Shown here piece after piece: positions 10,138 to 19,310 of a stretch of 64,000 nucleotides of DNA (positions are counted from its first letter, which is position 1; every line of letters begins with the position of its first letter). Below the pieces are notes generated by a model. The model saw only the letters and a list, made by a program, of their open reading frames with translations, searched no databases and was not told where the DNA came from. This stretch comes from JARFQW01 sp963842955 (lineage in GTDB: Bacteria; Pseudomonadota; Gammaproteobacteria; Steroidobacterales; XN24): positions 943,003 to 1,007,002 of the forward strand of contig CAWJIJ010000011.1 in the NCBI GenBank assembly GCA_963842955.1, given 5' to 3'. A program made the translations under genes and the position numbers.

Positions 10138-11134
10138 GGATACCCTCTTTTTCCAGTTGATCCAGATGGGCGCTGATGGCTGTTTGGGCGGCAGCGTCGA
10201 ACGCTTCCCGTTCCTGATCCGGAAGATCGATCACGGTGATGCCCTTATCGCTGCGCGCCTTTTCTATGGCGTCGACATCCTTCCGACTCCAGAGGATGCT
10301 GGCCTTGATGCTGAACTCACGCCCGGTGAGGCGATCCAGAACCGCCTGCTGGTCGGCGGGCAGTGCCTCCCAGCTGGCCTTGTTCATGATCAGGCCCACA
10401 ATGGATGTGGGGCTGGGCACGTTGGTGGTCACGAACTGGGCCGGTTCGGCCAGGTTCCACGGCTGGTAAAGCGCACTGGGCTGGATGAGGACGGCATCCA
10501 CGACGCCTGAATTGAGGGCGTTGTAGGACTCGGTAATCGGCATGGCCACCGGTACGGCACCCCAGCTTTGGATCAACTGGGACTCCACCGGCGAGCTGAT
10601 GCGCACCTTCATGCCTTGCAGGTCGGGCACATCCCGCACCGCATGGCTGCGGGTCATCAGGACCGTTGGCGACATGACCCAGATCCCCAGCACCTTGACC
10701 GCCTCGTATTCTTCCTTGAGGTAAGGATCGTAAATATCCCACAACCGCCGGGTGCCCTGTTCGGCGCTAAGGGTCACGCCCGGCTGGGTGGCAATCAACG
10801 AACGGGGAAACACCGCCGATGAATAGCTCTGAATGATGAAGGTGATATCGGCCACGCCGGTGACGGCCCGCTTGTACTGCTGGACCGGCCCTTTGCCCAG
10901 CGCACCCGATGGGTAGATTTTGATGGTCAATGCGCCACCGGTGGCATCGGACAGATCCCGGGCCAGGGGCAGGAAAACCTCCTGGTGGAGCGTGTGCACG
11001 GTGGGCATGAAATGGGCGAGCTTGAGTTCTTCGGCGCAAACAAGGTTTACCTGGACATTTAGAAAAAACACGCCCGCCATAAGTATCAAAGAAGTCAAGC
11101 CGGTGCCGGTGGTCTTGATCAATTTTCTAATCAT
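10103..11134 (-). CDS. dctP: TRAP transporter solute-binding protein (DctP)
   Basis: A 343-residue periplasmic binding protein. A hydrophobic signal sequence ends near residue 34 (VNLVCAEE), and the mature part begins with LKLAHFMP, typical of DctP. The ligand-anchoring Arg region (MKVRISS) and a long C-terminal helix are present. DctP proteins bind carboxylates and pass them to DctQM. ATG 11134 has an AAGGAAAG Shine-Dalgarno. It begins 13 bp after the ammonia-lyase gene, so the transporter looks like part of the same operon; an aromatic or keto acid substrate would fit but is not shown. Confidence 0.9.
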   Translation of the reverse strand: MIRKLIKTTGTGLTSLILMAGVFFLNVQVNLVCAEELKLAHFMPTVHTLHQEVFLPLARDLSDATGGALTIKIYPSGALGKGPVQQYKRAVTGVADITFIIQSYSSAVFPRSLIATQPGVTLSAEQGTRRLWDIYDPYLKEEYEAVKVLGIWVMSPTVLMTRSHAVRDVPDLQGMKVRISSPVESQLIQSWGAVPVAMPITESYNALNSGVVDAVLIQPSALYQPWNLAEPAQFVTTNVPSPTSIVGLIMNKASWEALPADQQAVLDRLTGREFSIKASILWSRKDVDAIEKARSDKGITVIDLPDQEREAFDAAAQTAISAHLDQLEKEGIHARDIYQAFKR

Positions 11135-11147
11135 GAGTCTTCTTTCC

Positions 11148-12686
11148 TTATTTTTCTGGAATTGCCATGCCCTGATTGATCATCTCCGTCAAACCTTGCA
11201 GGTCTCCGTCCAGTCGTCGATCGAAGGTCAAAACCGACGATTTCATTCGAATCACCTCCAGGAATTGTTTTCCCTCGGCCGACAGCAGCGCCTCATCACG
11301 CAACGCGGCAGCGTTTGACAGCGCGATCATCTGGGTGGCCAGCACCTGCTGCACCAATGTTGTCACCTCGGCGGCGTTGAGGGCGGCGTTGAGCCCCATG
11401 CTGACCTTGTCCTGGTTGTTCACCTCGGTGGGACGGGAAAGGACGGTATCCGGGGCTGAACGCTGCACGGCCCGCGCCGCCAGGGCGCTGCAGGTCAATT
11501 GCAGGGCCTTGAGACCGCATCCCTCGTAGCCCACAAGGGTTTCGGGCAGTCCTACATTGAGGCGGGAATCCACGAGCAGGGCATACTGACGGTCGATGAG
11601 ATCGGCCACCGAGGCCGCCGCCGTTTTCAGCAGATCCATGGCCAGGGCGATATGGCCACCGTAAAAATTGCCGGCGAAAATCGTGTCGCCCTGATCCGGA
11701 TCCACAATGGGGTTGTCGTTGACGCTGTTCAATTCGCGCTGCAGCACCTGGCGCATCCAGGATGATGCATCCCGGGCGGCCCCGATGACGTGGGGTGAAC
11801 AGCGAATGGAGTAAGGATCCTGAATAATGCGGCCCGCTTCTTTGTGGCTGTCGATCATGCGGCTCCCATTTAAAGCCGTGCGAATTGCCGCTGCAGAGGC
11901 GATCTGGCCCGGGTGGTGCTTTAGGGTGTGGGCGGTGGGGTGAAACGCCTGGGAGCGGCCGTAAAGCACCTCGGCCGCCAGGGCACAGGCCCGTTCGCAT
12001 GCCGCAAGGGTACGATCGAAGCGCGCAACGGTTATCGCCCCAATGGCCGTCATCACCGCCGTACCGTTCATAATGGCCAGGGACTCCTTCGGAACGAAAT
12101 CATGCACCGGCAGCCCGGCGCGCTCGAGCGCCTCGGCAGCCGGAAGCACTTCGCCCCCATAATACGCTTCGCGCTCACCGCACAGCACCGCAGCCAGGTA
12201 GGACAGGGGGGTGAGATCACCGGAGGCCCCCACCGACCCCAGGGAGGGGATGACCGGAATCAGGTCGTGGTTGAGAAGCCCGCACAGCGCTTCCAGCAGG
12301 GCCGGCCGAACCGCAGAATACCCCTTGGCGAGGCTGACCAGACGCGCGAACACGATGGCGCGCCCTTCCTGCCGGCTAAAGGGCGCGCCCACACCGCAGC
12401 CATGCTGGCGGATAATCTGGTAGGCGAACTCCTGCGAGTGCTCCGGCCCCACCGAGCGGCCCGAACTGTAGCCCACACTGGTGGAGACACCGTAAATCCG
12501 TTTCCCGTCCGAGAGGGATTCTTCCAGAATGCGCCGGCCCCGGTTCAGTTTGGCCAGCCAGCCCGGCTCGGAAGAAAGCACGACCGAACGATCCGTCATG
12601 GCGACCGCGATCAATTGATCCAGGGATACCTCACGGTCATCGATCGTGAGGCCAGGTAGCTGAGATCCACTTTTTTCTGAAGGCAT
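11148..12686 (-). CDS. Aromatic amino acid ammonia-lyase (HAL/PAL/TAL family)
   Basis: A 512-residue enzyme with the Ala-Ser-Gly triad that cyclises to the MIO cofactor (GSVGASGDLTPLSYLA) and the catalytic Tyr region IYGVSTSVG. It removes ammonia from His, Phe or Tyr to give urocanate, cinnamate or coumarate. The two residues that align with the HAL substrate-selectivity pair Ser-His read Gln-His here (IIRQHGCGVG), so histidine is not the obvious substrate. No hut genes surround it; instead it sits with an acyl ligase and two ketosynthases, which suggests a cinnamoyl/coumaroyl starter, as in aryl-polyene and dialkylresorcinol loci. ATG 12686 is chosen for its AGAGGA Shine-Dalgarno; a TTG 33 nt upstream is in frame. 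Confidence 0.85.
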   Translation of the reverse strand: MPSEKSGSQLPGLTIDDREVSLDQLIAVAMTDRSVVLSSEPGWLAKLNRGRRILEESLSDGKRIYGVSTSVGYSSGRSVGPEHSQEFAYQIIRQHGCGVGAPFSRQEGRAIVFARLVSLAKGYSAVRPALLEALCGLLNHDLIPVIPSLGSVGASGDLTPLSYLAAVLCGEREAYYGGEVLPAAEALERAGLPVHDFVPKESLAIMNGTAVMTAIGAITVARFDRTLAACERACALAAEVLYGRSQAFHPTAHTLKHHPGQIASAAAIRTALNGSRMIDSHKEAGRIIQDPYSIRCSPHVIGAARDASSWMRQVLQRELNSVNDNPIVDPDQGDTIFAGNFYGGHIALAMDLLKTAAASVADLIDRQYALLVDSRLNVGLPETLVGYEGCGLKALQLTCSALAARAVQRSAPDTVLSRPTEVNNQDKVSMGLNAALNAAEVTTLVQQVLATQMIALSNAAALRDEALLSAEGKQFLEVIRMKSSVLTFDRRLDGDLQGLTEMINQGMAIPEK

Positions 12687-12828
12687 CGGGCGTTCCTCTA
12701 TCCTCATTCGTGATTCCAAGGATTTCCCCGGTTGTATTAATCAGTGATGTTTAGCCATGCCGTGACCTTCCACGGAAACAAATCGATGCTTTACCGCAAC
12801 GGGTGCGTCTTTAATAGTTGCCCCCCAA

Positions 12829-13392
12829 TCATAGGGATTCGTCGATATCAGCAGGCGTTTTCCGCATGATAAGGCGCCCTTCTTTTTTGGTTACAAACGT
12901 CGCGTTGTCAGGAATGTCCTGATTGACATAGCTCATGGCACCAATTTTAACGTTGCTTCCAATCTTCAATCCGGTGCCGATGATGCAGCAGTGGGCGCCG
13001 ATCCAGACATTGTTCCCGATGGTGAGGCGATCATCGCCTTTGCCGTCGATACCAATCGTGGTGTTCTGAAGAATGGTGACATTTTTTCCGATACGGGCAT
13101 GTTTAGCCACAACAATGGCAATGGGATGTGGCAAAACAAGCCCTTCATCGATTTCCACACCCAGCATGATTTCGACACCATACCTTCTCACCATACGGTT
13201 ATTGATGTTCTTGGCTAGAGATATAAGCGCCCGACTTTTCCTTCGATGCAGGACATAAGCAATCCGGAACCAGAAAATATAGTTGCAGCGTTTGCTGCGC
13301 ATCGCTCGCTGGAACACCCGGCGCCATACAAAGGGCTTTTCTTTCCCACCGATGATTTCCGAATGAAAGTAGTCTTTGAGACGGGAATGCAT
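12829..13392 (-). CDS. Left-handed beta-helix acyltransferase (CysE/WcaB-like)
   Basis: A 187-residue protein: an N-terminal basic/hydrophobic helical part (about 20-70) followed by hexapeptide repeats (residues about 75-160, for example IGKNVTILQNTTIGIDG and IGNNVWIGAHCCIIG). The LVLPHP segment holds the His expected at the active site of serine acetyltransferase-like enzymes. Family members acetylate serine, sugars or lipids using acyl-CoA. The helical N-terminus is shorter than in CysE, more like the polysaccharide-associated transferases. It lies inside the ketosynthase/ammonia-lyase locus, so O-acylation of the product is possible. ATG 13392 has AAAGGA about 10 nt upstream. Confidence 0.75.
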   Translation of the reverse strand: MHSRLKDYFHSEIIGGKEKPFVWRRVFQRAMRSKRCNYIFWFRIAYVLHRRKSRALISLAKNINNRMVRRYGVEIMLGVEIDEGLVLPHPIAIVVAKHARIGKNVTILQNTTIGIDGKGDDRLTIGNNVWIGAHCCIIGTGLKIGSNVKIGAMSYVNQDIPDNATFVTKKEGRLIMRKTPADIDESL

Positions 13393-13605
13393 CGAATCTT
13401 CGTCCTTTCAAAGTTCCATCGGGCATTGAACTTCCCAGCCGCCCCCAAAGAATCAAACCCGATGAGATATCAAAGCCGTCTGCAACTCATTCTTGTAAGT
13501 TTTCTGGACCGACCGGCCAGAGCTGCATGGCACCCTGACGGATATGTTATAAATGCGTTTCCTGGCATCCATCGATCCAATCCGGTCAATTTTTCAGATA
13601 TGCTG

Positions 13606-14433
13606 TCACAGGGTTTTGCCCTTCGGGCCTAATCCCACGGGGCACGCCGCCAGGCAGTGAAAGCATCCCGCGACTGTTCCTACACCTTGCACAAGGGCCT
13701 GATGAAGACGTGCAAAATCGAAGTCCTCGATCCGCTGGCGCCGCGATTGAAAATCCGGAAGCGCCAATACGCTGTTGATGTAATCTTGCAGCACCATGAA
13801 ACCTTGGGGATTGGCTCTGGGAATGCACAACCGTTTTTTAATGGTTCGGCGCCCACGGATAATCGCACCAGTGGGGCAGGCCTTGACACATTCACCGGGG
13901 CACTGGTCGCAGGGATTGAAATCCAGTTTGGGATCCGGTTCAAGTTCCGCGTCGGTCAAAATAGTGTTGAAAAAAATCCGCGGGCCAAATTGCGGCGTCA
14001 CAATATAGGTTGCCACGCCGATGGTGCCAAGGCCGGCCTCGGCAGCCACATGCCGATGGGAAAGTTCTCCGAAAAGCCCCATATTGTTCCATTTCGGATC
14101 CACCATCGTCCCGTTGGACAGGGGCAGCGCCCGAAAGCCATGTTTTTCCACAAAATGGCCGATCTCCAAGGCGCAATTGTTGAGGAATTCATTGGTGCGC
14201 CAGGCGACCCAACGGGCATTTTGCACCATGTCACCGGTGCCCACCGCCAGGGCACCGGTAAGGAGACGTTTGCCAATGGAAATGGCGGTTTTGGCCTCCG
14301 GCCAGAGGCGCGAGGGGGTATACCGGGTCGGTGTTACCACATTCAATTGCTGCGTCGACACAAACCCGATGAGATCGGCACCCTGCTGGTGCGCATACGC
14401 GCTGATGTCGCTTTTGAGGCGATGGGGGGACAT
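13606..14433 (-). CDS. Double 4Fe-4S cluster protein (epoxyqueuosine-reductase/dehalogenase-like fold)
   Basis: A 275-residue cytosolic protein. A ferredoxin-type cluster motif appears at about residues 181-200 (CDQCPGECVKACPTGAI) and a second Cys set near the C-terminus (CFHCLAACPVG). The N-terminal half resembles the QueG/reductive-dehalogenase-like domain, including the GLGTIG segment, but it is shorter than QueG and has no visible HEAT repeats. Such proteins move electrons to a cobalamin or flavin site. It ends the run of three overlapping genes (ketosynthase-like, ligase, this) and begins 1 bp after the ligase, so a redox step in the same pathway is likely. The exact reaction is unknown. 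Confidence 0.75.
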   Translation of the reverse strand: MSPHRLKSDISAYAHQQGADLIGFVSTQQLNVVTPTRYTPSRLWPEAKTAISIGKRLLTGALAVGTGDMVQNARWVAWRTNEFLNNCALEIGHFVEKHGFRALPLSNGTMVDPKWNNMGLFGELSHRHVAAEAGLGTIGVATYIVTPQFGPRIFFNTILTDAELEPDPKLDFNPCDQCPGECVKACPTGAIIRGRRTIKKRLCIPRANPQGFMVLQDYINSVLALPDFQSRRQRIEDFDFARLHQALVQGVGTVAGCFHCLAACPVGLGPKGKTL

Positions 14434-14434
14434 A

Positions 14435-15958
14435 TCACCGATCCTCGAAGGTTTTCTTCAATTCATTTTTGAGGATTTTCCCCGCCTTGTTACGCGGAAA
14501 AGCCTCAATCGAAATCATTTTTCGAGGCCGCTTGAAAGCTGCGATCTTGTCGTCCAGGAAGTGGAGTAGTTCATCGTCCTTCAAGACACATCCATCTTCG
14601 AAACGGACAAAAGCAGCCACCACCTCACCGCGCTTCGCATCAGGCATTCCCACCACGGCCGCCTCGGCCACCTGCGGATGTCGCTCGATGGCCCGCTCCA
14701 CCTCGGCGGCGTAGATATTTTCTCCCGCACAGATAATCAAATCGTTTTTGCGTCCCACCAGGTAAAGAAAGCCGTCGGCATCACGCCGCCCCAGATCACC
14801 GGTATGAAACCAGCCGCCATGCATGGCGGCCGCTGTGGCCTCCGGTTGGCGCCAATATCCCTTAAAAACCGTCGGGCCCTTTACGACGAGTTCACCGGTC
14901 TCACCTAAAGCCGCCTCCCGGCCGTCATCGGCCAAAATGGCCAGTCGGGTGTGAAAGACTTCTTTTCCGATAGAGCCGGCCTTGCGCTCGGCATCCGCGA
15001 GATCAAGCGCCGTGATGCGAAGGGTTTCGGTCATGCCGTACCCCTGGGCAAATGGGACCTTTTTCTCCTGCTGGTAGCGGCGGATCAGCGGCACCGGCAT
15101 GGGCGCCCCGCCCGCCATAAAAAAGTGGACCCCGCTGAAATCGGCCGACGACCAGCGCGGTGCCTTGGTCATCATGTCGTACATCACCGGCACGGCAAAC
15201 ATGAAGGAAATTTTCTCCTGCATGATGCAGGTGATGATATCCGAAGGGTTGTCGAAGCTTTTGAGAACCAGGGCGCCGCCGGCATAGACCACCGGTGTGA
15301 CCGAAGCGGCCAGGGCGCCGATATGGAAAAGGGGTGCCACCACCAGCGATTTGCAGGTTTCATCCAGATGATAGTTGTGCAGGGAATGAATCGCGCCGAA
15401 AAGGAAATTACCATGGGACAACACGGCCCCCTTGGGAACACCCGTCGTGCCCGAGGTGTACATGATCAGGAGAGGGGTATCCAGTTCCCAGGCCTCACCG
15501 CTGGCAGGCGCCGTCGAGGGCCGATCCTTGGCGAACTCCTGCAAAACCCTGTCATCGCAAGATGCCGCTGCGCCGTGGATCAGGTAGTGAACGTCGGCCC
15601 CCAGAACCGTTTTTAAATGCACCACCTTGGCGAGAGCATCGGACGAATAAACGAGCACGCGGGGGGCGCAGTCCTCGACGATATGCGCCAATTCAGCCAG
15701 GGCCAGACTGGTGTTCAAGGGGACAATCACCGCTCCTATTTTGGCGCAGGCAAAGAATAGTTCCAGAAAGGCGCTGGAATTGGCCATCAGGACAGCGACC
15801 CGCGTCTCTTTCCCCACACCGAGTTCCGCCAGGGCATGCGCCGTCCGGTTGACACCCGCGTCAAACTGCTGATTGTTCCATTCCTGGCCGTCTTCCTTTA
15901 AGAATGGCCGTTCCGGATGCAACAAGGCCCGCTTGCCCACCCAATTGCCAACATTCAT
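14435..15958 (-). CDS. AMP-forming acyl/aryl-CoA (or ACP) ligase
   Basis: A 507-residue class I adenylate-forming enzyme. Motif A3 is MYTSGTTGVPKGAV, A5 is QGYGMTET, A7/A8 are GWFHTGDLG and the VGRKNDLII-like hinge, and the C-terminal Lys region is PRNKAGKILKN. It activates a carboxylic acid as an acyl-adenylate and transfers it to CoA or a carrier protein. The start overlaps the stop of the upstream ketosynthase-like gene (ATGA-type junction), so the two are translationally coupled. Next to an ammonia-lyase, the natural guess is activation of cinnamate or coumarate, but the pocket cannot be read by eye. Confidence 0.88.
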   Translation of the reverse strand: MNVGNWVGKRALLHPERPFLKEDGQEWNNQQFDAGVNRTAHALAELGVGKETRVAVLMANSSAFLELFFACAKIGAVIVPLNTSLALAELAHIVEDCAPRVLVYSSDALAKVVHLKTVLGADVHYLIHGAAASCDDRVLQEFAKDRPSTAPASGEAWELDTPLLIMYTSGTTGVPKGAVLSHGNFLFGAIHSLHNYHLDETCKSLVVAPLFHIGALAASVTPVVYAGGALVLKSFDNPSDIITCIMQEKISFMFAVPVMYDMMTKAPRWSSADFSGVHFFMAGGAPMPVPLIRRYQQEKKVPFAQGYGMTETLRITALDLADAERKAGSIGKEVFHTRLAILADDGREAALGETGELVVKGPTVFKGYWRQPEATAAAMHGGWFHTGDLGRRDADGFLYLVGRKNDLIICAGENIYAAEVERAIERHPQVAEAAVVGMPDAKRGEVVAAFVRFEDGCVLKDDELLHFLDDKIAAFKRPRKMISIEAFPRNKAGKILKNELKKTFEDR

Positions 15959-17208
15959 CGCGTGGCTCCATGCAAAGCGGTTGATCCGTCCATGCGTCTC
16001 ATCAGTAAGGAGGCAAATGTGCCGCCGGAAGAAAAGCCGTTTAGCAGGGCGCAGGCAACCGGCATATCCATCGCGTGCGCCTTGACAAAGTTCAACGGCT
16101 GAAGCGGCGTGTCCAATCCTAGCGTCGGAGGAAGAATACCCTCTTTGATGGACAGGGCCGCGGCCGCCGCCCGAATGCCGCCAGATGAAAAACTTTCCCC
16201 CACGGCCCCCTTGATGGAGGATATCCTGGGCTTTTTTTCTTGCGCACCGAACACGCGCGATAGGGCGGCCGCTTCCAGGCGGTCCAGATTCCGGCCCCCG
16301 TTGGCCGAAGCCGACACATAGTCCACCTGGTCCGGCGGAATGCCAGCTGTCCCGAGTGCGCGCTGGATCGCCAGTGCGGGTCCTTTGGGGTCCTCGGGCC
16401 AGTCGGTGGGCGGCGCCGGAGAAGAACTGAGCCCCCAGCCCCCGATTTCACAATACGGTATGGCGCCGCGTTCCAGGGCATGCGCCATTGACTCCAGACA
16501 AAGCACCCCGGCGCCCTCCCCGACCACCGGGCCATTGCGTTGGATATCAAACGGGCGTGCGCCCTCTTCGCTTCCGTCCACGGGCGACAACGCTTTAAAG
16601 TGCGTCAGGATTTCAAAGAAAAAGGCTGAAAAAATATCCGCACCACCCGCCAGCAGGACATCCGCCCGGCCGTTCCGGATTTCGGCGGCAGCGTAGGCGA
16701 TGGCAGTCTCAGCCGAGGCCTCATGGTGGTTGACGGTGGAATTGATGCCGCGGAAGCCCAATTCGATGGAGGCATGTCCTGCGGGTGCATTCATGACGGT
16801 ATTGGGCACCAGAATCGGGCTGACCAGGTTGGGCCCCTCGGTGAACAGTGTTCCCATGAACTGCGCAGCCACGTCGGTGCTCCCGTAGGCCACCCCCAGA
16901 ATGATACCAATCCGGTCCCGGTTGGCCGCCGTTACAGCGAGCCCGGCATCGTCCAGCGCCATGCGGACGGAAGCTGTTGCCATGAGGGAGAGGCGGTCCA
17001 TGCGACGCCGGTTCTTTATTGAAATAAAGTCTTTCGGGTTGAAATCGGTGACCATCGCCCCAAGTTTCGACGGAAACCGGGACGCATCAAATGTGGTAAT
17101 GGGACGAATACCGGAGCGACCCGCGAAAAGGTTGGCGGCGAAATCCTCTTTTCCGGCGCCGAGGGGCGTCACCATGCCGAGACCTGAAACCACTACGCGA
17201 TTCGTCAT
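15955..17208 (-). CDS. Ketosynthase-like chain-length factor (KS-beta, catalytic residues lost)
   Basis: A 417-residue thiolase-fold protein of the FabF family. Alignment by eye with its neighbour shows that the nucleophile Cys is Glu163 (NHHEASAET), the first catalytic His is Ser301 (YVSASANGG), and the second His is Glu338 (KGAVGESF), while the Lys (K333) remains. It therefore cannot condense, and resembles KS-beta/chain-length factors that pair with an active KS-alpha in type II polyketide and aryl-polyene systems. Its start overlaps the stop of the active ketosynthase gene by 4 bp, as KS-alpha/KS-beta pairs usually do. Classical factors carry Gln at the Cys site; Glu is unusual. Confidence 0.85.
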   Translation of the reverse strand: MTNRVVVSGLGMVTPLGAGKEDFAANLFAGRSGIRPITTFDASRFPSKLGAMVTDFNPKDFISIKNRRRMDRLSLMATASVRMALDDAGLAVTAANRDRIGIILGVAYGSTDVAAQFMGTLFTEGPNLVSPILVPNTVMNAPAGHASIELGFRGINSTVNHHEASAETAIAYAAAEIRNGRADVLLAGGADIFSAFFFEILTHFKALSPVDGSEEGARPFDIQRNGPVVGEGAGVLCLESMAHALERGAIPYCEIGGWGLSSSPAPPTDWPEDPKGPALAIQRALGTAGIPPDQVDYVSASANGGRNLDRLEAAALSRVFGAQEKKPRISSIKGAVGESFSSGGIRAAAAALSIKEGILPPTLGLDTPLQPLNFVKAHAMDMPVACALLNGFSSGGTFASLLMRRMDGSTALHGATR

Positions 17209-18449
17209 GGGACAATCCCCTCCGCCGTATAGCGGCCCAGGACCAGGGACGTGTTATTGCCGCCGAAGGCAAAAGAATTGGATAAAACAACATTGAGCAA
17301 AGCATTGCGCGCACCTTCGGTCACGAAATCAAGATCGCATTCCGGATCCGGCACATCCCGGTGAATCGTCGGCGGGATAAAACCCCGGGCGATGGCCAGC
17401 ACGGCCGCCACCGCTTCGATGGCGCCTGCCGCCCCAAGGGTGTGGCCGATCATGGACTTGGTGGAACTCACCGGAATGTGATAGGCCCGGTCGCCAAAGA
17501 CGCGCTTGATCCCGATGGTTTCCATGCGGTCATTGGCGGGGGTGGCGGTACCGTGGGCATTGATGTAGTCGACGGAGCCCGCGGCGACACCGGCATCCAC
17601 CAGGGCCATCTGCATACAGCGCACGGCCCCGGAAGCCTCCGGGTCGGGTGCGGTCATGTGGTTGGCGTCGCAGCTCACACCATATCCCAGAACCTCGCCA
17701 TGGATGGTGGCCCCCCTTTCCAGGGCATGCGGCAGGGACTCCAGAATCAACATGCCGGCCCCTTCACCCAGGGACATGCCCTGGCGGTTTCGATCGAATG
17801 GTTTGCAGTATTCCGGATCCACGGCTTTCAGGGAATTGAAGGCCGCATAGGTGGTGCGGGCCAAGGGCTCGGTCCCACCCGCAATCATGGCCGTGGCCAT
17901 CCCGTCCCGGATCAGGTCGCGGGCGTAGCCGATGGCCGTGGCACCAGATGAACACGCGGTCATAAATGTCGTTTTGGGGCCCCAAAGCCGCAGCTTCGAC
18001 ACCATGTGGTCGGCCGAAGAGGCGCCGCAGAATGCTGAAAAGTCTGAGAAGCGAACGGCGTCGGCGTGCCCGCTAAGGTAGCGCTGGTAGGCCGCCTCAC
18101 CTTCCAGCATGCCCCCGGCTCCCCCGCCGATGGCCACGCCGGTATCGTCCCGCAAACCGTCCGGCAGCGGAAAGAGGCCTGCATCCTGCAGGGCTTCCAG
18201 GGTTGCCACCATGGCCATGGCATCCGCCCGGGACATGCGTTTGCCATAAAATAACGCAGGAATCCGTTCCTGCGGCGCAAACGCACGCACTTCGCCGCCG
18301 GTTTGCGTGCGAAACCCGGCCGTATCGAACACCGTGAGGGGACCGATACCGCACCGGCCCTGTTTCAGGCCCGTCGTAAACTCGGCCATATTGCGGGCGA
18401 TGGCGTTGATGGTTCCCACCCCCGTAATGACCACACGTACGTTTCCCAT
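17205..18449 (-). CDS. Beta-ketoacyl synthase, KS-alpha (FabF-like, active site intact)
   Basis: A 414-residue condensing enzyme with the full triad: Cys166 in TACSSGA, His299 in NAHGTATP and His336 in KSMIGHTLGA. It extends acyl chains by decarboxylative Claisen condensation on carrier-protein-bound malonate. It is the first gene of the minus-strand locus that runs to dctM, and its stop overlaps the start of the KS-beta gene. The N-terminus is a standard VVITGVGTI. The Shine-Dalgarno is weak (AAGG well upstream of ATG 18449). The promoter should lie in the divergent region that also serves the exoprotein operon. Confidence 0.9.
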   Translation of the reverse strand: MGNVRVVITGVGTINAIARNMAEFTTGLKQGRCGIGPLTVFDTAGFRTQTGGEVRAFAPQERIPALFYGKRMSRADAMAMVATLEALQDAGLFPLPDGLRDDTGVAIGGGAGGMLEGEAAYQRYLSGHADAVRFSDFSAFCGASSADHMVSKLRLWGPKTTFMTACSSGATAIGYARDLIRDGMATAMIAGGTEPLARTTYAAFNSLKAVDPEYCKPFDRNRQGMSLGEGAGMLILESLPHALERGATIHGEVLGYGVSCDANHMTAPDPEASGAVRCMQMALVDAGVAAGSVDYINAHGTATPANDRMETIGIKRVFGDRAYHIPVSSTKSMIGHTLGAAGAIEAVAAVLAIARGFIPPTIHRDVPDPECDLDFVTEGARNALLNVVLSNSFAFGGNNTSLVLGRYTAEGIVP

Positions 18450-19310
18450 TGATCTCAGGAACCTTTTAATTCGGTTTTCTGGTTAGAGGACAAAGGTGTC
18501 ACACACGCAATAAGGCATTAGGAATAATGGCATTGCTCTGACAAGTAATGATGTCCGCATGGAACTAACAAGAGGGCCTGTCAGTGTCAAGGTGATAACC
18601 GGGCCGCCCGGACCGTCTTCCCCCTAAGGCACGAAGGTTCCTGACGCCCTGCTCACGTTTCGGAAAAGATTTTGCCAGATCTTTAATAAACTTTCGGAAT
18701 CAATGCGGTGGATACCTCCGATTTAATTAAGATATTCATTTCATATCACGTGTCGGCTTAATTTTGGTGCCCGGTAGATCCCGGGAATTTGGGGTGGATG
18801 TCATCGGCACAGTTTTACCCCGCTATCTTAGTTGGAAAAGCGTGAATCGACGATAAAACTCCGTTGACCTGGTTTAAATTTTTCGCCTTCGATCCCTCGA
18901 TACTTCCAAATTGATCTAAAGGAAAAACGTTCGGCGCCCATTCAGACGCGTTCAATCGCTGACCAATTCATTCAATATTAATATTAATATTAGAATCTTA
19001 ATGATTTTTTATTGACAAGTGTTTACAAATCCGAATAATATTTTCTTCGCAACCCTTAGAACAGATATTGAATCCTCCATTGTACGTTACCTGTCCACCG
19101 GCACCCGTCTGTTAAACATACCTTCGCCTATTCACAAAAGCGCCTTATTTGTTCGTCTCTCCTATTTATAAAGACTACTGGCCGTTGCTGGATCATCAGC
19201 AACCGCCCGTGCCCCTTAAAGATATATCATCTATTCGCGTTTGGAACACCGCTCTCTGTACGAATTACAATATAACCAATTAAGGTTGATAGAGAATGCA
19301 GGAGGTTAAA
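18450..19310. other. Divergent, AT-rich intergenic region (no gene)
   Basis: About 860 bp between the ketosynthase gene and the exoprotein gene, with no credible ORF. It becomes markedly AT-rich around 18960-19045, with a run of repeated TAATAT units (about 18973-18992) next to a sigma70-like promoter. It probably holds the leftward promoter of the ketosynthase operon and the rightward promoter of the secretion operon, with a leader of roughly 260 nt. No riboswitch was recognised. Confidence 0.6.
19012..19041 (+). promoter_or_regulatory. Predicted sigma70-type promoter of the secretion operon
   Basis: A perfect -35 box TTGACA (19012-19017) is followed after 18 nt by TAATAT (19036-19041). It lies about 270 nt upstream of the exoprotein start, just after the TAATAT repeats, and is the best match in this gap. 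Confidence 0.5.
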
